A stretch of 64,000 nt of DNA from Pseudomonas sp. 2FG (GCF_005502935.1 NZ_SCMP01000006.1:175098-239097); one strand, 5' to 3'; counted from the stretch's first letter, positions 16,499 through 33,759 are shown. The notes: generated from the letters alone by a model not told the origin. Numbers and translations: made by a program.

Positions 16499-17724
16499 TG
16501 AAGCGCGTGGTCGTCACCGGCATGGCCGGCATCACCTCGCTCGGCAGCGACTGGGCCAGCATCGAGGCGAATTTCCGCGCCAACCGCAGCGGCATTCGGC
16601 GGATGCACGAATGGGATCGCTTCACCGAGTTGAACACCCGCCTGGCCGGGCCGATCGACGATTTCGCCGTGCCCAAGACCTGGACCCGCAAGCAACTGCG
16701 CAGCATGGGCCGGGTCTCGCGGCTGGTGGTGCTGGCCGCCGAGCAAGCGCTGGCGGATGCCGGACTGCTGGATGACCCGAGCATTCAGGATGGGCGGATG
16801 GGGGTGGCTTGCGGCTCGTCCACCGGCAGCACCGACGAGATGAAAACCTTCGGCAATATGCTTATCAACTCGGTCGCCGATGGCCTCAATGCCAACTCCT
16901 ATATCCGCATGATGCCGCACACCACGGCGGCCAATATCAGCATCTTCTTCGGCCTCAAGGGCCGGCTGATTCCGACCTCCAGCGCCTGCACCAGCGGTAG
17001 CCAGGGTATCGGCTATGCCTATGAGGCGATCAAGTTCGGCCGCCTGCCGCTGATGCTCGCCGGCGGTGCCGAAGAACTCTGCCCGACCGAGGCCATGGTC
17101 TTCGACGCGCTCTATGCCACCAGCCTGAAAAACGATGCCCCGCACACCTCGCCACGCCCCTATGACAGCGGCCGCGATGGCCTGGTGATCGGTGAGGGCG
17201 CCGGCATCCTGGTGCTCGAAGAGCTGGAGCACGCCCTCGCCCGTGGCGCGCGGATCCATGCCGAGATCGTCGGTTTTGGCAGCAATGCCGACGGCCAGCA
17301 CGCCACCAAACCGGAACAGCTGACCATGCGCCGGGCGATGCAGCTGGCGCTGGAAGATGCCCACCTGCCGCCTGCCGCCATCGGCTACGTCAACGGCCAC
17401 GGCACCGCCACCGAACAAGGCGACATCGCCGAGAGCCTGGCCACCAGCAGCCTGTTCGGCGCACGCATGCCGATCAGCTCGCAGAAGAGTTTTCTCGGCC
17501 ACACCCTTGGAGCCTGCGGCGCGCTGGAGTCCTGGTTCAGCATCGAGATGCTCAACCGCGACAGCTACATCCACACCCTCAACCTCGAGCACATCGACCC
17601 GGCCTGCGGCGAGCTGGACTACCTGCGCGGCGAGGCGCGGCAGATGAGCAACGAGTACGTGATGAACAACAACTTCGCCTTTGGCGGGGTCAACACCTCG
17701 TTGATCTTCCGGCGCTGGCGCTGA
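16498..17724 (+). CDS. apeR: Beta-ketoacyl-ACP synthase (ApeR-type)
   Basis: A 408-residue FabB/FabF-like ketosynthase and the last gene of the operon. Cys164 in SSACTSGSQG is the nucleophile. NGHGTATEQGD and FLGHTLGACGALE carry the two His. In characterised APE systems this second ketosynthase is proposed to act in the early condensation of the starter. A strong terminator lies 230 bp downstream, beyond a palindromic repeat. Confidence 0.9.
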   Translation: MKRVVVTGMAGITSLGSDWASIEANFRANRSGIRRMHEWDRFTELNTRLAGPIDDFAVPKTWTRKQLRSMGRVSRLVVLAAEQALADAGLLDDPSIQDGRMGVACGSSTGSTDEMKTFGNMLINSVADGLNANSYIRMMPHTTAANISIFFGLKGRLIPTSSACTSGSQGIGYAYEAIKFGRLPLMLAGGAEELCPTEAMVFDALYATSLKNDAPHTSPRPYDSGRDGLVIGEGAGILVLEELEHALARGARIHAEIVGFGSNADGQHATKPEQLTMRRAMQLALEDAHLPPAAIGYVNGHGTATEQGDIAESLATSSLFGARMPISSQKSFLGHTLGACGALESWFSIEMLNRDSYIHTLNLEHIDPACGELDYLRGEARQMSNEYVMNNNFAFGGVNTSLIFRRWR

Positions 17725-17805
17725 AGCCTGCGTTATCGAGCCCGTCATCGGTGCCAGGTTTCCCTGTGTGGCCCTCCAGCATTCGCTGGGCAAACTCCTT
17801 GGCAA

Positions 17806-17891
17806 CGTAGGGTGGATAACGCTCTTTTATCCACCAACGAAGCAACCGGGTCCCCCGGTGGAAAACCGCTTTACGGATTTCCACCCCTACG
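17806..17891. repeat. GTAGGG-family palindromic repeat between apeR and hemE
   Basis: An 86-bp element with outer ends CGTAGGGTGGA and TCCACCCCTACG. Inside are two local hairpins: GGTGGATAA ... TTATCCACC and GGTGGAAA ... TTTCCACC, separated by CCGGGTCCCCCGG. It lies in the gap of two convergent genes. Confidence 0.7.
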
Positions 17892-17957
17892 CAACGGTTG
17901 GAGCGACGGGGACAACACCCGAACTATCCACTCGCCGGTATTGGGTGAAGGACAATG

Positions 17958-17986
17958 AAAAAGGGCCGCATCAGCGGCCCTTTTTT
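17958..17986. terminator. Bidirectional intrinsic terminator, apeR/hemE
   Basis: The GGGCCGC (17963-17969), ATCA loop, GCGGCCC (17974-17980) hairpin is flanked by AAAAA on the left and TTTTTT on the right, so it can stop transcription from both the APE operon and hemE. Confidence 0.9.
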
Positions 17987-17997
17987 ATTGGGATCAC

Positions 17998-19065
17998 TCA
18001 AAGATGATATTGCGCCGAGAGCTCGTGCACCGCCTCGAGAAAGGCGCCCGCGTGAGCGGGGTCGACTTCCGGGGTGATGCCATGACCGAGGTTGAAGACA
18101 TGGCCGCTGCCCTTGCCGTAGCTGGCGAGAATCCGCTCCACTTCGGCACGGATCGCGGCAGGCTGGGCGTACAGCACGGTCGGGTCCATGTTGCCTTGCA
18201 GGGCCACCTGGTCGCCGACGCGACGGCGGGCGTCGCCGATGTCGCAGCTCCAGTCCAGGCCCAGGGCATCGGCGCCGGTGGCCGCCATGTCCTCCAGCCA
18301 CAGACCGCCGTTCTTGGTGAAGAGGATCACCGGCACCTTGCGGCCGTCGTGTTCGCGGATCAGGCCCGTGACTATCTTCTGCATATAGGCCAGGGAGAAC
18401 TCCTGGTACGCCGCAGCGGACAGGTTGCCGCCCCAGGTGTCGAAGATCTGCACGGCCTGGGCACCGGCGAGGATCTGCCCGTTCAGATAAGCGGTCACCG
18501 CCTGCGCCAGCTTGTCGAGCAACAGGTGCATGGCTTGCGGGTTGTCGTAGAGCATGGCCTTGGACTTGCGGAAGTCCTTCGATGAACCGCCTTCGACCAT
18601 ATAGGTGGCCAAGGTCCAGGGGCTGCCGGAGAAGCCAATCAGCGGTACGCGGCCATTCAACGCGCTACGGATGGTGCGCACGGCGTTCATCACATAGCCG
18701 AGGTCTTGTTCCGGATCGGGAATCGGCAGCGCCTCGACATCGGCCAGCGTGCCGATGACCTTCTTGAAGCGCGGGCCTTCACCGGTCTCGAAATACAGCC
18801 CCTGCCCCATGGCATCCGGAATGGTCAGGATGTCGGAGAAGAGGATCGCCGCATCCAGTTGCGGGTAGCGATCCAGCGGCTGCAGGGTGACTTCGCAGGC
18901 GAACTCGGGGTTCTGCATCAGGCTCATAAAGTCACCGGCTTTGGCGCGGCTGGCGCGGTACTCCGGCAGGTAGCGACCGGCCTGACGCATCATCCACACC
19001 GGGGTGACGTCGACGGGTTGCTTGAGCAGGGCACGAAGGAAGCGGTCGTTCTTCAAGGCAGTCAT
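17998..19065 (-). CDS. hemE: Uroporphyrinogen decarboxylase
   Basis: A 355-residue protein, the usual length for HemE. It converts uroporphyrinogen III to coproporphyrinogen III in cytosolic heme synthesis. Hallmarks are the N-terminal [16 protein letters not shown] with the substrate-binding Arg residues, [17 protein letters not shown] in the middle and [13 protein letters not shown] near the end. The start at 19065 matches the conserved [13 protein letters not shown] opening; the longer frame to 19221 runs through a terminator and is not used. It stands alone between terminators. Confidence 0.97.
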   Translation of the reverse strand: MTALKNDRFLRALLKQPVDVTPVWMMRQAGRYLPEYRASRAKAGDFMSLMQNPEFACEVTLQPLDRYPQLDAAILFSDILTIPDAMGQGLYFETGEGPRFKKVIGTLADVEALPIPDPEQDLGYVMNAVRTIRSALNGRVPLIGFSGSPWTLATYMVEGGSSKDFRKSKAMLYDNPQAMHLLLDKLAQAVTAYLNGQILAGAQAVQIFDTWGGNLSAAAYQEFSLAYMQKIVTGLIREHDGRKVPVILFTKNGGLWLEDMAATGADALGLDWSCDIGDARRRVGDQVALQGNMDPTVLYAQPAAIRAEVERILASYGKGSGHVFNLGHGITPEVDPAHAGAFLEAVHELSAQYHL

Positions 19066-19112
19066 GGCAGCGTCCAGCAAAAAAGTGTGGGCATTTTCGC
19101 AGAGCGCACAGC

Positions 19113-19140
19113 AAAAGGCACGGCGAGGGCCGTGCCTTTT
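19113..19140. terminator. Intrinsic terminator upstream of hemE, downstream of gltD
   Basis: A 12-bp perfect stem AAAAGGCACGGC / GCCGTGCCTTTT with a GAGG loop. It is in position to end the gltB-gltD transcript and insulate hemE. The T tracts are within the stem arms, so it is symmetric. Confidence 0.8.
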
Positions 19141-19191
19141 ATCTAGCGCGACGATTTGACTCGCTCGCAACGCTGTCTGGCCATGCGAGCG

Positions 19192-19268
19192 GTAGGGTGG
19201 ATGTCGCTTTTCAACATCCACCTTTTGCGCGCCGGGCTGGCGGATGTGAAAAGCGACATCCGCCCTAC
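19192..19268. repeat. GTAGGG-family palindromic repeat downstream of gltD
   Basis: A 77-bp element. The left arm GTAGGGTGGATGTCGCTTTT pairs with the right arm AAAAGCGACATCCGCCCTAC with one mismatch. A second small hairpin (GGATGTCGC...ACATCC) is nested on the left. It ends 7 bp before the gltD stop codon, so the stem would be the 3' end of the gltD message. Confidence 0.8.
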
Positions 19269-19275
19269 ACCAACC

Positions 19276-20703
<1,428 letters not shown>

Positions 20704-20712
20704 TCATCAAGC

Positions 20713-20770
20713 TGTAGGGCGTGGTCACGCTAATCACGAGTCGCGTTAGCTCTGCGACCACGCCCCCTAG
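20713..20770. repeat. GTAGGG-family palindromic repeat between gltB and gltD
   Basis: The left arm TGTAGGGCGTGGTC and right arm GACCACGCCCCCTAG are inverted with a one-base slip. A nested CGCTAA...TTAGC stem lies inside. It occupies almost the whole gltB-gltD spacer and would form a hairpin in the shared mRNA. Confidence 0.75.
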
Positions 20771-20777
20771 GCGCAAA

Positions 20778-25223
<4,446 letters not shown>

Positions 25224-25314
25224 AGGGACTCTCACCAGGCAAACTTTATCTATTTCAAACACTTACCTTGCGCGCAGGTCATTGCGCCAGCTTTGCGCAG
25301 GCAAAAGGGGGGTC

Positions 25315-25343
25315 ATTGTACACAGCCACACAGGGGCTCACAA
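25315..25343 (-). promoter_or_regulatory. Sigma-70 promoter of gltB
   Basis: On the minus strand TTGTGA (25343-25338), a 17-bp spacer and TACAAT (25320-25315) form a near-consensus promoter about 90 bp upstream of gltB. A GGTCGT/ACGACC palindrome at 25403-25418 lies further upstream, beyond the damX stop; whether it is an operator or a weak terminator is unclear. Confidence 0.65.
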
Positions 25344-25449
25344 ATGCCTCGCGGCGACACCGCGAAACCTTATGTCGCTTTTTTAGAAGAATTAGACCGA
25401 ATGGTCGTGCTAACGACCACCCAGTCATTATGATCGAGCGCTCAGCGCA

Positions 25450-27111
25450 TCAGCGCGCCTGAGCCTCCTGCTGGATACTGGCAAAACTACGCGGCCAGGG
25501 CTTGCTCGCCTGAACCTTGGCCGGCAAGGCCTTGACTGCCGCCTGCGCAGCATTTCGAGTCGCAAAGCTGCCATAGGTCACCACATACAGCGGCTGCCCT
25601 TGGTGCATTTTTTTGAAGTAGCGGTACTCGCCGCCCTGCTGACGCACAAAGGCTTGAGCACTGCTCTCCGAACGAGTCCCCAAGATCTGCAGCGCATATT
25701 TCGTCCCAGCCTGACTGCGATACCAGCCAGCTCCTGCCGCCGGCACACTAACGGCCGGCTTTTCCACTGGCTTAGCGACTGACTTCACCGGCACTGCAAC
25801 CGGTTTAGGCGCAGGAACAGGAGCTGGAGCCGCGGCTGCCGGCTTGGGCGCCGAAACAACAGCAACAGCAGCACCTGTCGGCTGACTCGGCACAGGCACG
25901 GGGACCGGGCGAGCTACCGGTGCAGCTACCGGCGCAACAGCAGCAGTCGGAGCAGGCCCTGCCACAACACCCAGCGGCGGCGCGACGCTGGTTACAACCG
26001 GTGGCGCCAAGCTGGTCGCCGGCTCAGTCGCACCCGCTTCTTCGCCATCCGCCAAGCCGGCGGCCTGAGCCAAAGGCTCGCGAATGACTGGCTGCGCTTC
26101 ACCCACTAAAGGCAGCGGCAACGGTTGAGTCGAGCCGGCAAATTCGATAGCCGGGCCATTTTGATTCGACTCCACTGCTGGCGCTATGCCCTCCGCCACC
26201 GGAGTGGCCGTGGAGCCAAGCGGCAATTGGGCCACCGACGGAGCCGTCGGCTCACTATCGGTACGCCCCTGCATTAACCAAGCGGCGCCAACAGCCACAG
26301 CGACCACGACCAACGCCAACAAATGCTTCTTGGGCAGATTGAAACTGAAGCCCGGACGCTGAGCGGCACCGCGCCGCGCCAGCATCGCCTCGATCAAGGT
26401 ATCGCGCGCAACCTGATTGATCGCCCCAGGCCAGCCGCCAGACTGCCGATGGATATCAGCCACCTGCTCATCGGACAGAATCTCCACCCCCTGCCCTGCG
26501 CCATCCAGACGCTGTGCCAAATAGTCGCGAGTTTCATCTTCGCTATAAGGCTGCAACTCAATGGCATGGAAACGCTCCTCGCCATCCGCTAGCAACTCGA
26601 GACGCGGCAGCAGTGCGGAGTCGCCAAACAAGAACACATGCGGTCGCCCCTCGGCATTCCCGGCGGCCAGCACCAACAAGGCATCCAGCGCGGAATCATC
26701 CAGCGCCTCAGCGTCATCGACCAGCAGATAGACCTCTTGCCCAGTCAACGACAGCTGCGCGACCTGAGCTAAAACGGCCTGAACCTCAGACTGCGAAGAG
26801 TTCAAACCCTGGGCAATCTGCCGCATCAGCCCGCCAGCATCAGCCGCACCACGGGCAGAGACCACCACGCTATGCACCGCCTGCTTATTGGTGCTAGCCA
26901 CCAGCGCTTGGCGCAGCAGGGTCTTACCACTCCCCTGCGGCCCACTAACAACCAGCAATAACTGGCTGTAACGCGCCAGATGGTGAAGCTGACCCAGCAC
27001 CGGCTTGCGTTGCGCCGGGAAAAACTTAAAGCCGGGCACACGCGCCGCAAAAGGATCGTGACTGAACTGGTAATGGCCGAGAAGGGCCTCATCGGCATGC
27101 AAACTAGTCAT
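25450..27111 (-). CDS. damX: DamX-like cell-division protein (AAA ATPase plus SPOR domain)
   Basis: A 553-residue inner-membrane protein. An N-terminal ExeA-like AAA domain has Walker A GPQGSGKT (57-64) and Walker B VYLLVDDAE. A single membrane helix lies around residues 261-278, then a long Pro/Ala/Val-rich linker. The C-terminal SPOR domain (about 470-545, YALQILGTRSESSAQAF and YVVTYGSFATRNAAQAA) would bind denuded septal peptidoglycan. Position between aroB and gltB is that of damX in Pseudomonas. E. coli DamX lacks an intact ATPase domain, so the intact Walker motifs are notable. The aroB stop is 12 bp away. Confidence 0.85.
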   Translation of the reverse strand: MTSLHADEALLGHYQFSHDPFAARVPGFKFFPAQRKPVLGQLHHLARYSQLLLVVSGPQGSGKTLLRQALVASTNKQAVHSVVVSARGAADAGGLMRQIAQGLNSSQSEVQAVLAQVAQLSLTGQEVYLLVDDAEALDDSALDALLVLAAGNAEGRPHVFLFGDSALLPRLELLADGEERFHAIELQPYSEDETRDYLAQRLDGAGQGVEILSDEQVADIHRQSGGWPGAINQVARDTLIEAMLARRGAAQRPGFSFNLPKKHLLALVVVAVAVGAAWLMQGRTDSEPTAPSVAQLPLGSTATPVAEGIAPAVESNQNGPAIEFAGSTQPLPLPLVGEAQPVIREPLAQAAGLADGEEAGATEPATSLAPPVVTSVAPPLGVVAGPAPTAAVAPVAAPVARPVPVPVPSQPTGAAVAVVSAPKPAAAAPAPVPAPKPVAVPVKSVAKPVEKPAVSVPAAGAGWYRSQAGTKYALQILGTRSESSAQAFVRQQGGEYRYFKKMHQGQPLYVVTYGSFATRNAAQAAVKALPAKVQASKPWPRSFASIQQEAQAR

Positions 27112-27123
27112 GGGACTCTCAAT

Positions 27124-28227
27124 TTAGTCTTTAAGCTGTTCCACCAACGCGCGGTAATCCGCAGCCAAGGTGGCATCCAAAATCTCGCGCGGAAAATCGC
27201 CAGTCACTACGGCATCGCCCATCTGGCGCAACAACACCAAACGCAAGCGACCACCCAGGACTTTCTTATCGACCGCCATGTGCTTGAGAAAATCATCCGC
27301 CGTCATATCCTGCGGCGGTATCACCGGCAGCCCTGCCCGCTGAAATAGGCGGATCGCGCGATCGCGCTCGGCAGCCGTAATCCACCCCAGGCGCTTGGAC
27401 ATCTCCAAAGCCATGACAGTACCAGCGGCAACCGCCTCACCATGCAACCAGACACCATAGCCTTGCTGCGTTTCTATGGCATGCCCGAAGGTGTGGCCCA
27501 GGTTAAGGGTCGCGCGCAATCCTGACTCACGCTCGTCGGCCCCGACAACTCGGGCCTTGGCCGCACAGGAGCGTTCAATCGCCTCGGTCAACGCCGCCTG
27601 ATCGAGCCCGCGCAAAGCCTCAATATTGGCCTCAAGCCATACCAGAAAGGGCTCATCGCAGATCAGGCCGTATTTGATGACTTCCGCCAGACCCGCCGAC
27701 AGCTCACGCGCCGGCAGCGTCGCAAGAGTCGAGGTATCAATCAGCACCGCTTTCGGCTGATAGAAAGCACCCACCATGTTCTTGCCCAGCGGATGATTGA
27801 TCCCGGTCTTACCGCCCACCGAGGAGTCGACCTGCGAGAGCAAGGTGGTCGGCACCTGAATGAAGTCGACACCGCGCTGATAGCAGGCCGCAGCAAAACC
27901 GGCCATATCACCGACCACGCCGCCGCCCAGGGCAATCACCGTGGTGCTGCGCTCATGCCGCGCCGTCAGCAAGCCATCAAAAATAGTCTGCAGCGTCTCC
28001 CAGCCCTTGAAGACCTCACCATCCGGCAAGATGACCGTAGCCACCTCGAAGCCCGCTAACGACCGAGTCAGCGCATCCAAATAGAGGGGAGCTACGGTTT
28101 CATTGGTAACGACAGCCACTTGCCGCCCAGCGATATGCCGCGCGAACAGCTCGACCCGGGCAAGCAAATCTGCCCCTATGTAGATGGGATAGCTACGTTC
28201 GCCAAGCTCGACCTGAAGAGTTTGCAT
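27124..28227 (-). CDS. aroB: 3-dehydroquinate synthase
   Basis: A 367-residue NAD- and metal-dependent enzyme that makes 3-dehydroquinate from DAHP, the second step of the shikimate pathway. Visible are [18 protein letters not shown] (NAD-binding), [28 protein letters not shown] and the metal ligands in [12 protein letters not shown] and HGEAVAAG. Length and order are normal. It lies downstream of aroK (50-bp gap) in the pilM-pilQ-aroK-aroB-damX minus-strand group. Confidence 0.97.
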   Translation of the reverse strand: MQTLQVELGERSYPIYIGADLLARVELFARHIAGRQVAVVTNETVAPLYLDALTRSLAGFEVATVILPDGEVFKGWETLQTIFDGLLTARHERSTTVIALGGGVVGDMAGFAAACYQRGVDFIQVPTTLLSQVDSSVGGKTGINHPLGKNMVGAFYQPKAVLIDTSTLATLPARELSAGLAEVIKYGLICDEPFLVWLEANIEALRGLDQAALTEAIERSCAAKARVVGADERESGLRATLNLGHTFGHAIETQQGYGVWLHGEAVAAGTVMALEMSKRLGWITAAERDRAIRLFQRAGLPVIPPQDMTADDFLKHMAVDKKVLGGRLRLVLLRQMGDAVVTGDFPREILDATLAADYRALVEQLKD

Positions 28228-28277
28228 GGGGCCCCCGCGTTAAAAGGGCCCTAGGATAGCGCAATTCCGCTTACGCT

Positions 28278-28796
28278 TTAACGTGGAGGCAGCGCCTCGA
28301 GGCGTTCGAGAATTTCCTGCACCACCATGCGCGGCGGACGCTCGTCGGTTTCAATCACCACATCCGCAATTTCACGGTAAAGCGGATCACGAATACGCAT
28401 CAACTCACCTAGCACCTTACCCGGGTCAGCCGTGCGCAATAGGGGACGATTCCGATCCCGCGAGGTGCGATCTAACTGCTGCTCCACAGAGGTATGCAGA
28501 TAGACAACCCGCCCTCCAGTACGAAGCGCAGAGCGGTTTTCTGGCCGCAAGACGGCACCACCACCAGTAGCCAGCACCACCCCATCCAACTCACAGAGCT
28601 CGGCAATCACCGCTTGCTCGCGCTCACGAAAGCCAAGCTCGCCCTCGACATCAAAAATCCAAGGAATATTGGCCCCAGTACGCTGCTCAATTTCCTTATC
28701 AGAGTCTTTGAACGGCAGTCTCAGCTCTTTAGCAAGCAGCCGCCCGATGGTGCTCTTACCGGCGCCCATCGGGCCTACGAGTATCAAATTTCGCAC
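28278..28796 (-). CDS. aroK: Shikimate kinase
   Basis: A 172-residue P-loop kinase that phosphorylates shikimate with ATP. Walker A is GPMGAGKST (residues 8-16). [16 protein letters not shown] and ATGGGAVLR are the shikimate-binding blocks, and RNRPLL is the lid. The start is GTG at 28796, right after the pilQ stop; no strong Shine-Dalgarno is seen, suggesting coupling with pilQ translation. Confidence 0.96.
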   Translation of the reverse strand: MRNLILVGPMGAGKSTIGRLLAKELRLPFKDSDKEIEQRTGANIPWIFDVEGELGFREREQAVIAELCELDGVVLATGGGAVLRPENRSALRTGGRVVYLHTSVEQQLDRTSRDRNRPLLRTADPGKVLGELMRIRDPLYREIADVVIETDERPPRMVVQEILERLEALPPR

Positions 28797-28800
28797 TGAA

Positions 28801-30912
28801 TTAACGGCTCACAGCAATAGCCTGGTTGTTCATGATACGCGGGGTGAGGAACACCAGCAGCTCGGACTTCTTATCCTGCACCACATCGCGCCGGAACATA
28901 CGCCCCAAGAAGGGCAGATCCCCTAGGAACGGCACTTTATCTACAGACGTGGTCTGAGTATTGGAGAAGACGCCACCGATCACTATGGTTTCCCCATCAC
29001 TCACCAGTACCTTGGCGTTGACCTCGTTTTTCTTGATCGGCGGCACACCATTCAAGGCATTTGAAAAGTCCGGCTCATCCTTCGTCACCTTCACCTCCAT
29101 AATAATTCGACTATCTGGAGTGATTTGCGGAGTCACCTCTAGAGACAACGAGGCCTCTTTGAAGGACGTGCTAGTGGCACCACTGGAGCTGGCCTCCTGG
29201 TAAGGAATTTCAGTACCCTTGAGGATTTTCGCCGTTTCCTTATCAGAGGTCACGACCTTAGGCTGGGAGACAACTTCCCCGTTTCCGGTTTTCTCCATCG
29301 CCGACAACTCCAGATCAAGAATCGTATTATCCGTAATGAATCCCAGGTTCAACCCAGAAGTATTACCAGTCACGCCCATATCCACAAATGTACCGGCGTC
29401 AATTTCAAGTGGATCAGAACCCTTGACCAAGCTATTGCTTCCGCCCACGACAAAATTATTATCACCGACACTTACACCGCGCCACTCAACACCCAGCGCC
29501 TTGTCATAGTCGACACTCGCCTCGACAATCCGCGCCTCAATCATCACCTGGCGAACTGGAATATCCAGTTGTGCCACGATGCGACGCAACTCATCAAGCT
29601 TGCTCTGAGTCTGGTAGGCAATAATGCTATTAGTTCTATCATCTACAGTAATAGAGCCCCGCTCATCCGCATTATCGCTACCGCTGGTTACCGACTGGAA
29701 GAGCTTCGCAATATCTGTAGCCTTCGCATAGTTAACCTGAATCAATTCGCGACTCAGGGGCGCAAGCTCAGCAATTTGCTTCTGCGACTCCAGCTCCTGG
29801 CGCTCACGAGCCGCAATTTCATCCGCCGGCGCAACCAGCAGGACATTGCCCACCTTGCGCTTATCGAGACCTTTGGTTTTCAGCACCAAATCTAACGCCT
29901 GATCCCACGGTACATTTTGCAAGCGCAGGGTGATATTACCTTGCACGGTGTCGCTCGCCACCAAATTCAAATCCGTGAAGTCGGCAATCAACTGCAAGAC
30001 CGAGCGAACATCAATATCCTGAAAGTTCAAGGAAAGCTTCTCGCCGCTATAGGCAAAACGCTCTGCCTTACGCTTCTCTACATCTGTTTGACTTAGCGGC
30101 TTGACACTGACTGTCAGCTTATTATCCGTCTGATAAGCCAAGTAGTCATAGAACCCCGTCGGCTCGATAGTAATAGTTGCTTTATCTCCTGCCCCAGCAG
30201 CACTGACAAACTGGACCGGAGTTGCGAAATCCTTGACATCCAAACGTACGCGCAGAGATTCTGGCAACTGAGTCTTCGCAAAGCTCAAGCTAATTTTGCC
30301 ACCCTGCTCTTGAATATCTGGACTTACCGAAGGATCCGACAGCTCGATAACAACATTACCCTCACCCTGCTCGCCGCGCTGGAAGTCGATATTGCTAATC
30401 GCCTTGCCAACGGGCGCGTAGGTTTTTTTCGAAGTTACTTGGGCCTGCATATTAACAGGCGCAACAACGGGGGCGGCAGCTGCAACATTGCCTGCACTAT
30501 CACCCACTACGACATACAGATTATTGCCTTCAGCGCGAGTGCTGTAGGGAACCAAGGTCGAAAGATTAATAATCAGTCGCGTGCGGTCCTTGGCCTCGAC
30601 CACCGTAACACTGCGAGCATTACCGACACCTAACTCACGATTCTTCGAACCCAGTCGACTGGTTACGCCCGGCAAATCAAGAGCAATACGTGCAGGCTGT
30701 TCGATGGTGTAGCCACGCGGCGCCGTCACGGGTTCGTCAAACGCCAGCTTTAGCTCCACCCGATCACCAGGCAACGCCGCGACATCAAGAGTTTGCAGAC
30801 TGGCCGCCAGCAGGGCCGGCGACATCACAGCAACTAACAGGGACATGCAGAGGCGCGAAAGAGAGCTATTCATTCTCAGGTTCCGTTGTACCGACCGGTA
30901 ATTATTTTTCAT
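28801..30912 (-). CDS. pilQ: Type IV pilus secretin PilQ
   Basis: A 703-residue outer-membrane secretin through which type IV pili exit. The signal peptide ends around residue 37 (SPALLAAS) after a charged leader. Two AMIN domains follow for peptidoglycan binding, then the secretin N-domain ([18 protein letters not shown]) and the C-terminal secretin domain with [17 protein letters not shown] and [15 protein letters not shown]. The ATG at 30912 is supported by GGGGTGAAG just upstream, 14 bp after pilP. Codon use is visibly more AT-rich than in flanking regions. Confidence 0.96.
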   Translation of the reverse strand: MKNNYRSVQRNLRMNSSLSRLCMSLLVAVMSPALLAASLQTLDVAALPGDRVELKLAFDEPVTAPRGYTIEQPARIALDLPGVTSRLGSKNRELGVGNARSVTVVEAKDRTRLIINLSTLVPYSTRAEGNNLYVVVGDSAGNVAAAAPVVAPVNMQAQVTSKKTYAPVGKAISNIDFQRGEQGEGNVVIELSDPSVSPDIQEQGGKISLSFAKTQLPESLRVRLDVKDFATPVQFVSAAGAGDKATITIEPTGFYDYLAYQTDNKLTVSVKPLSQTDVEKRKAERFAYSGEKLSLNFQDIDVRSVLQLIADFTDLNLVASDTVQGNITLRLQNVPWDQALDLVLKTKGLDKRKVGNVLLVAPADEIAARERQELESQKQIAELAPLSRELIQVNYAKATDIAKLFQSVTSGSDNADERGSITVDDRTNSIIAYQTQSKLDELRRIVAQLDIPVRQVMIEARIVEASVDYDKALGVEWRGVSVGDNNFVVGGSNSLVKGSDPLEIDAGTFVDMGVTGNTSGLNLGFITDNTILDLELSAMEKTGNGEVVSQPKVVTSDKETAKILKGTEIPYQEASSSGATSTSFKEASLSLEVTPQITPDSRIIMEVKVTKDEPDFSNALNGVPPIKKNEVNAKVLVSDGETIVIGGVFSNTQTTSVDKVPFLGDLPFLGRMFRRDVVQDKKSELLVFLTPRIMNNQAIAVSR

Positions 30913-30926
30913 ACTTCACCCCGCCC

Positions 30927-31454
30927 TTAAGAGCGCTCCTTGAGAGAGAGGCTTCGCGGCCGCTCCAGCCAGCCGCCTTCACCATCAGGAACAATTTCGA
31001 TCACATCGACTTTCGCTTCATTAATTGCCAAGATGCGACCATTGTTGCGCCCCAGGTAATCACCCACTTTCACCCTGTGCACACCACCAGCACCATTAAC
31101 CAGAGCGAACATTCCGCTATCGTTAGAGAGCGTTCCTACCATCTCAAAGACTTCAATATTGAAGCCCTCCAGAAACTGTTTGACCCGAGTCTCATCAGGC
31201 TTGATCTCTTGAGAGCCTTTCGGCCGGCTAACCAGATCAATTTTCACTGGCGGCTGGAACGGCGGCCGCAACGCAGCTGCGCTGTAAGTAAACGCCTCGT
31301 ACGGCTGAAACTTCGGTGAGGGTTCAATAGAACCCTTAGGGCGAGCACGAACCTCATCCATGTAGGCCTGAAGATCATTGAAGTCGCCACTCGAACCACA
31401 GCCGGCCAAACTAACCAGCAACAGACCGCACAACATCAGACGGGAGCTCTTCAT
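30927..31454 (-). CDS. pilP: Type IV pilus lipoprotein PilP
   Basis: A 175-residue inner-membrane lipoprotein of the pilus alignment complex. The lipobox LAGC places the lipidated Cys at 19. The C-terminal beta domain (MFALVNGAGGVHRVKVGDYLG, then GGWLERPRSLSL) contacts PilQ, linking the PilM/N/O platform to the secretin. It overlaps pilO by 4 nt. Confidence 0.95.
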   Translation of the reverse strand: MKSSRLMLCGLLLVSLAGCGSSGDFNDLQAYMDEVRARPKGSIEPSPKFQPYEAFTYSAAALRPPFQPPVKIDLVSRPKGSQEIKPDETRVKQFLEGFNIEVFEMVGTLSNDSGMFALVNGAGGVHRVKVGDYLGRNNGRILAINEAKVDVIEIVPDGEGGWLERPRSLSLKERS

Positions 31455-32074
31455 TTTTTCAGCCCCTTATCGTTATAACGGTAAGTCTTGGCGAGAATAT
31501 TCATGCGCAACTTTGGGGTACTGTCCGCACTAAGTGGTTTAATCTCGAAATCATGCAGAGTCACGATTCGCGGCAAACTGGCCACACCACTGACAAAGGT
31601 CGCCAGATCGTGATAAGCGCCAACAACTGAAATCTGTATTGGCAACTCGATATAAAACTGCTGTGCGGCTTCCGGCAGCAGTTTTATTTCCTCAAACTCC
31701 AACCCACTACCCAGACCTGTACGAGTTATATCCTCCAGCAATCCAGGCACCTCGGTATCACTAGGCAACTGTCGCAACAGAGCACCAAAAGAGACCTCCA
31801 TCTCTTTCATTTGCTCTTTATAAGCCTCTAGATTGGCGGCTTGAAAGGCCTTCGTGGAGAACTGCTGCTTGAGGGTCTCTTCCTCACTACGCTGCCGCTC
31901 CAACTGCGCTTGCAGATCCTTAAGATGGAAGTTGTAGCCCAATGCCAATACCGCAACCAGCAATAAAAAGCACGCTATAACTTTAACCGCAGCCGGCCAG
32001 GAACCTAGATTATTAACATCAAGATCCCCAAGGTTAATCTTGCGCAAATTCTCGAGAGAGTCAGCCAGGCTCAT
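31451..32074 (-). CDS. pilO: Type IV pilus inner-membrane protein PilO
   Basis: A 207-residue bitopic protein. One membrane helix at about residues 27-46 (AAVKVIACFLLLVAVLALGY) is followed by a coiled-coil and a ferredoxin-like periplasmic domain (FYIELPIQISVVGAYHDLATF). It pairs with PilN in the alignment subcomplex. It overlaps both neighbours by 4 nt, typical of this operon. Confidence 0.95.
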   Translation of the reverse strand: MSLADSLENLRKINLGDLDVNNLGSWPAAVKVIACFLLLVAVLALGYNFHLKDLQAQLERQRSEEETLKQQFSTKAFQAANLEAYKEQMKEMEVSFGALLRQLPSDTEVPGLLEDITRTGLGSGLEFEEIKLLPEAAQQFYIELPIQISVVGAYHDLATFVSGVASLPRIVTLHDFEIKPLSADSTPKLRMNILAKTYRYNDKGLKK

Positions 32075-32642
32075 TTCTTGGCTCCTTCTGCTTCAATCGA
32101 CGGCTGCGTTTGCTGCACGGTCAGCTGGAAGATATTGGCCTGATCTAGCGCCCCCGCGGTAATAGCCTTGACCGCGGTCAGGTTAGGTGCATCCAGCCAC
32201 TGCGAAGCATCCAGATTACGCATCAAATTAGAGACCCGATTATTCGACTCAGCCGCCCCTTCAATGGCGATGTTTTTACCTGTCATTTTCAGCGCACTGA
32301 AGTAGACACCATCAGGTAAAGTGCGCGCCAGCTGGTCGAATACCCGCCCAATAATTGGACGATTGCCTTGAAGATCCTGAATAATCTTCATCCGCTCTAG
32401 AAGCTGTTGACGGCGCGTCTTAAGCTCACTGATTTCTTTAATGCGCGCATCCAGCACTGCGATTTCTTTACGCACATAGTCATTGCGAGCGTTTTGTTGT
32501 TCGATGGCGCCATTCAGATACTGGTCGCCGAGAAAAACCGTGCCGCCTGCCACGATCAATACGCCGGCCAATGTGACCAGAAAGCGTTGCTTGCGCTCCT
32601 CGCGCAGCTGCTCCCGCCAGGGAAGTAGGTTGATGCGCGCCA

Positions 32643-32643
<1 letters not shown>
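32071..32643 (-). CDS. pilN: Type IV pilus inner-membrane protein PilN
   Basis: A 190-residue bitopic protein. The N-terminal cytoplasmic tail ARINLLPWREQ is the conserved PilM-binding motif INLLPW. The membrane helix is at about residues 22-40. The start at 32643 is fixed by that motif and by the TGATG overlap with the pilM stop; a longer frame is not used. It forms a heterodimer with PilO. Confidence 0.95.
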
Positions 32644-33734
<1,091 letters not shown>

Positions 33735-33759
33735 TTACGGACTATTTATGTTTTTTCAC

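Noticed and set aside
28260..28300. Possible break between aroB and aroK
   Set aside because: Both genes are full length with all motifs; the 50-bp gap is normal spacing.
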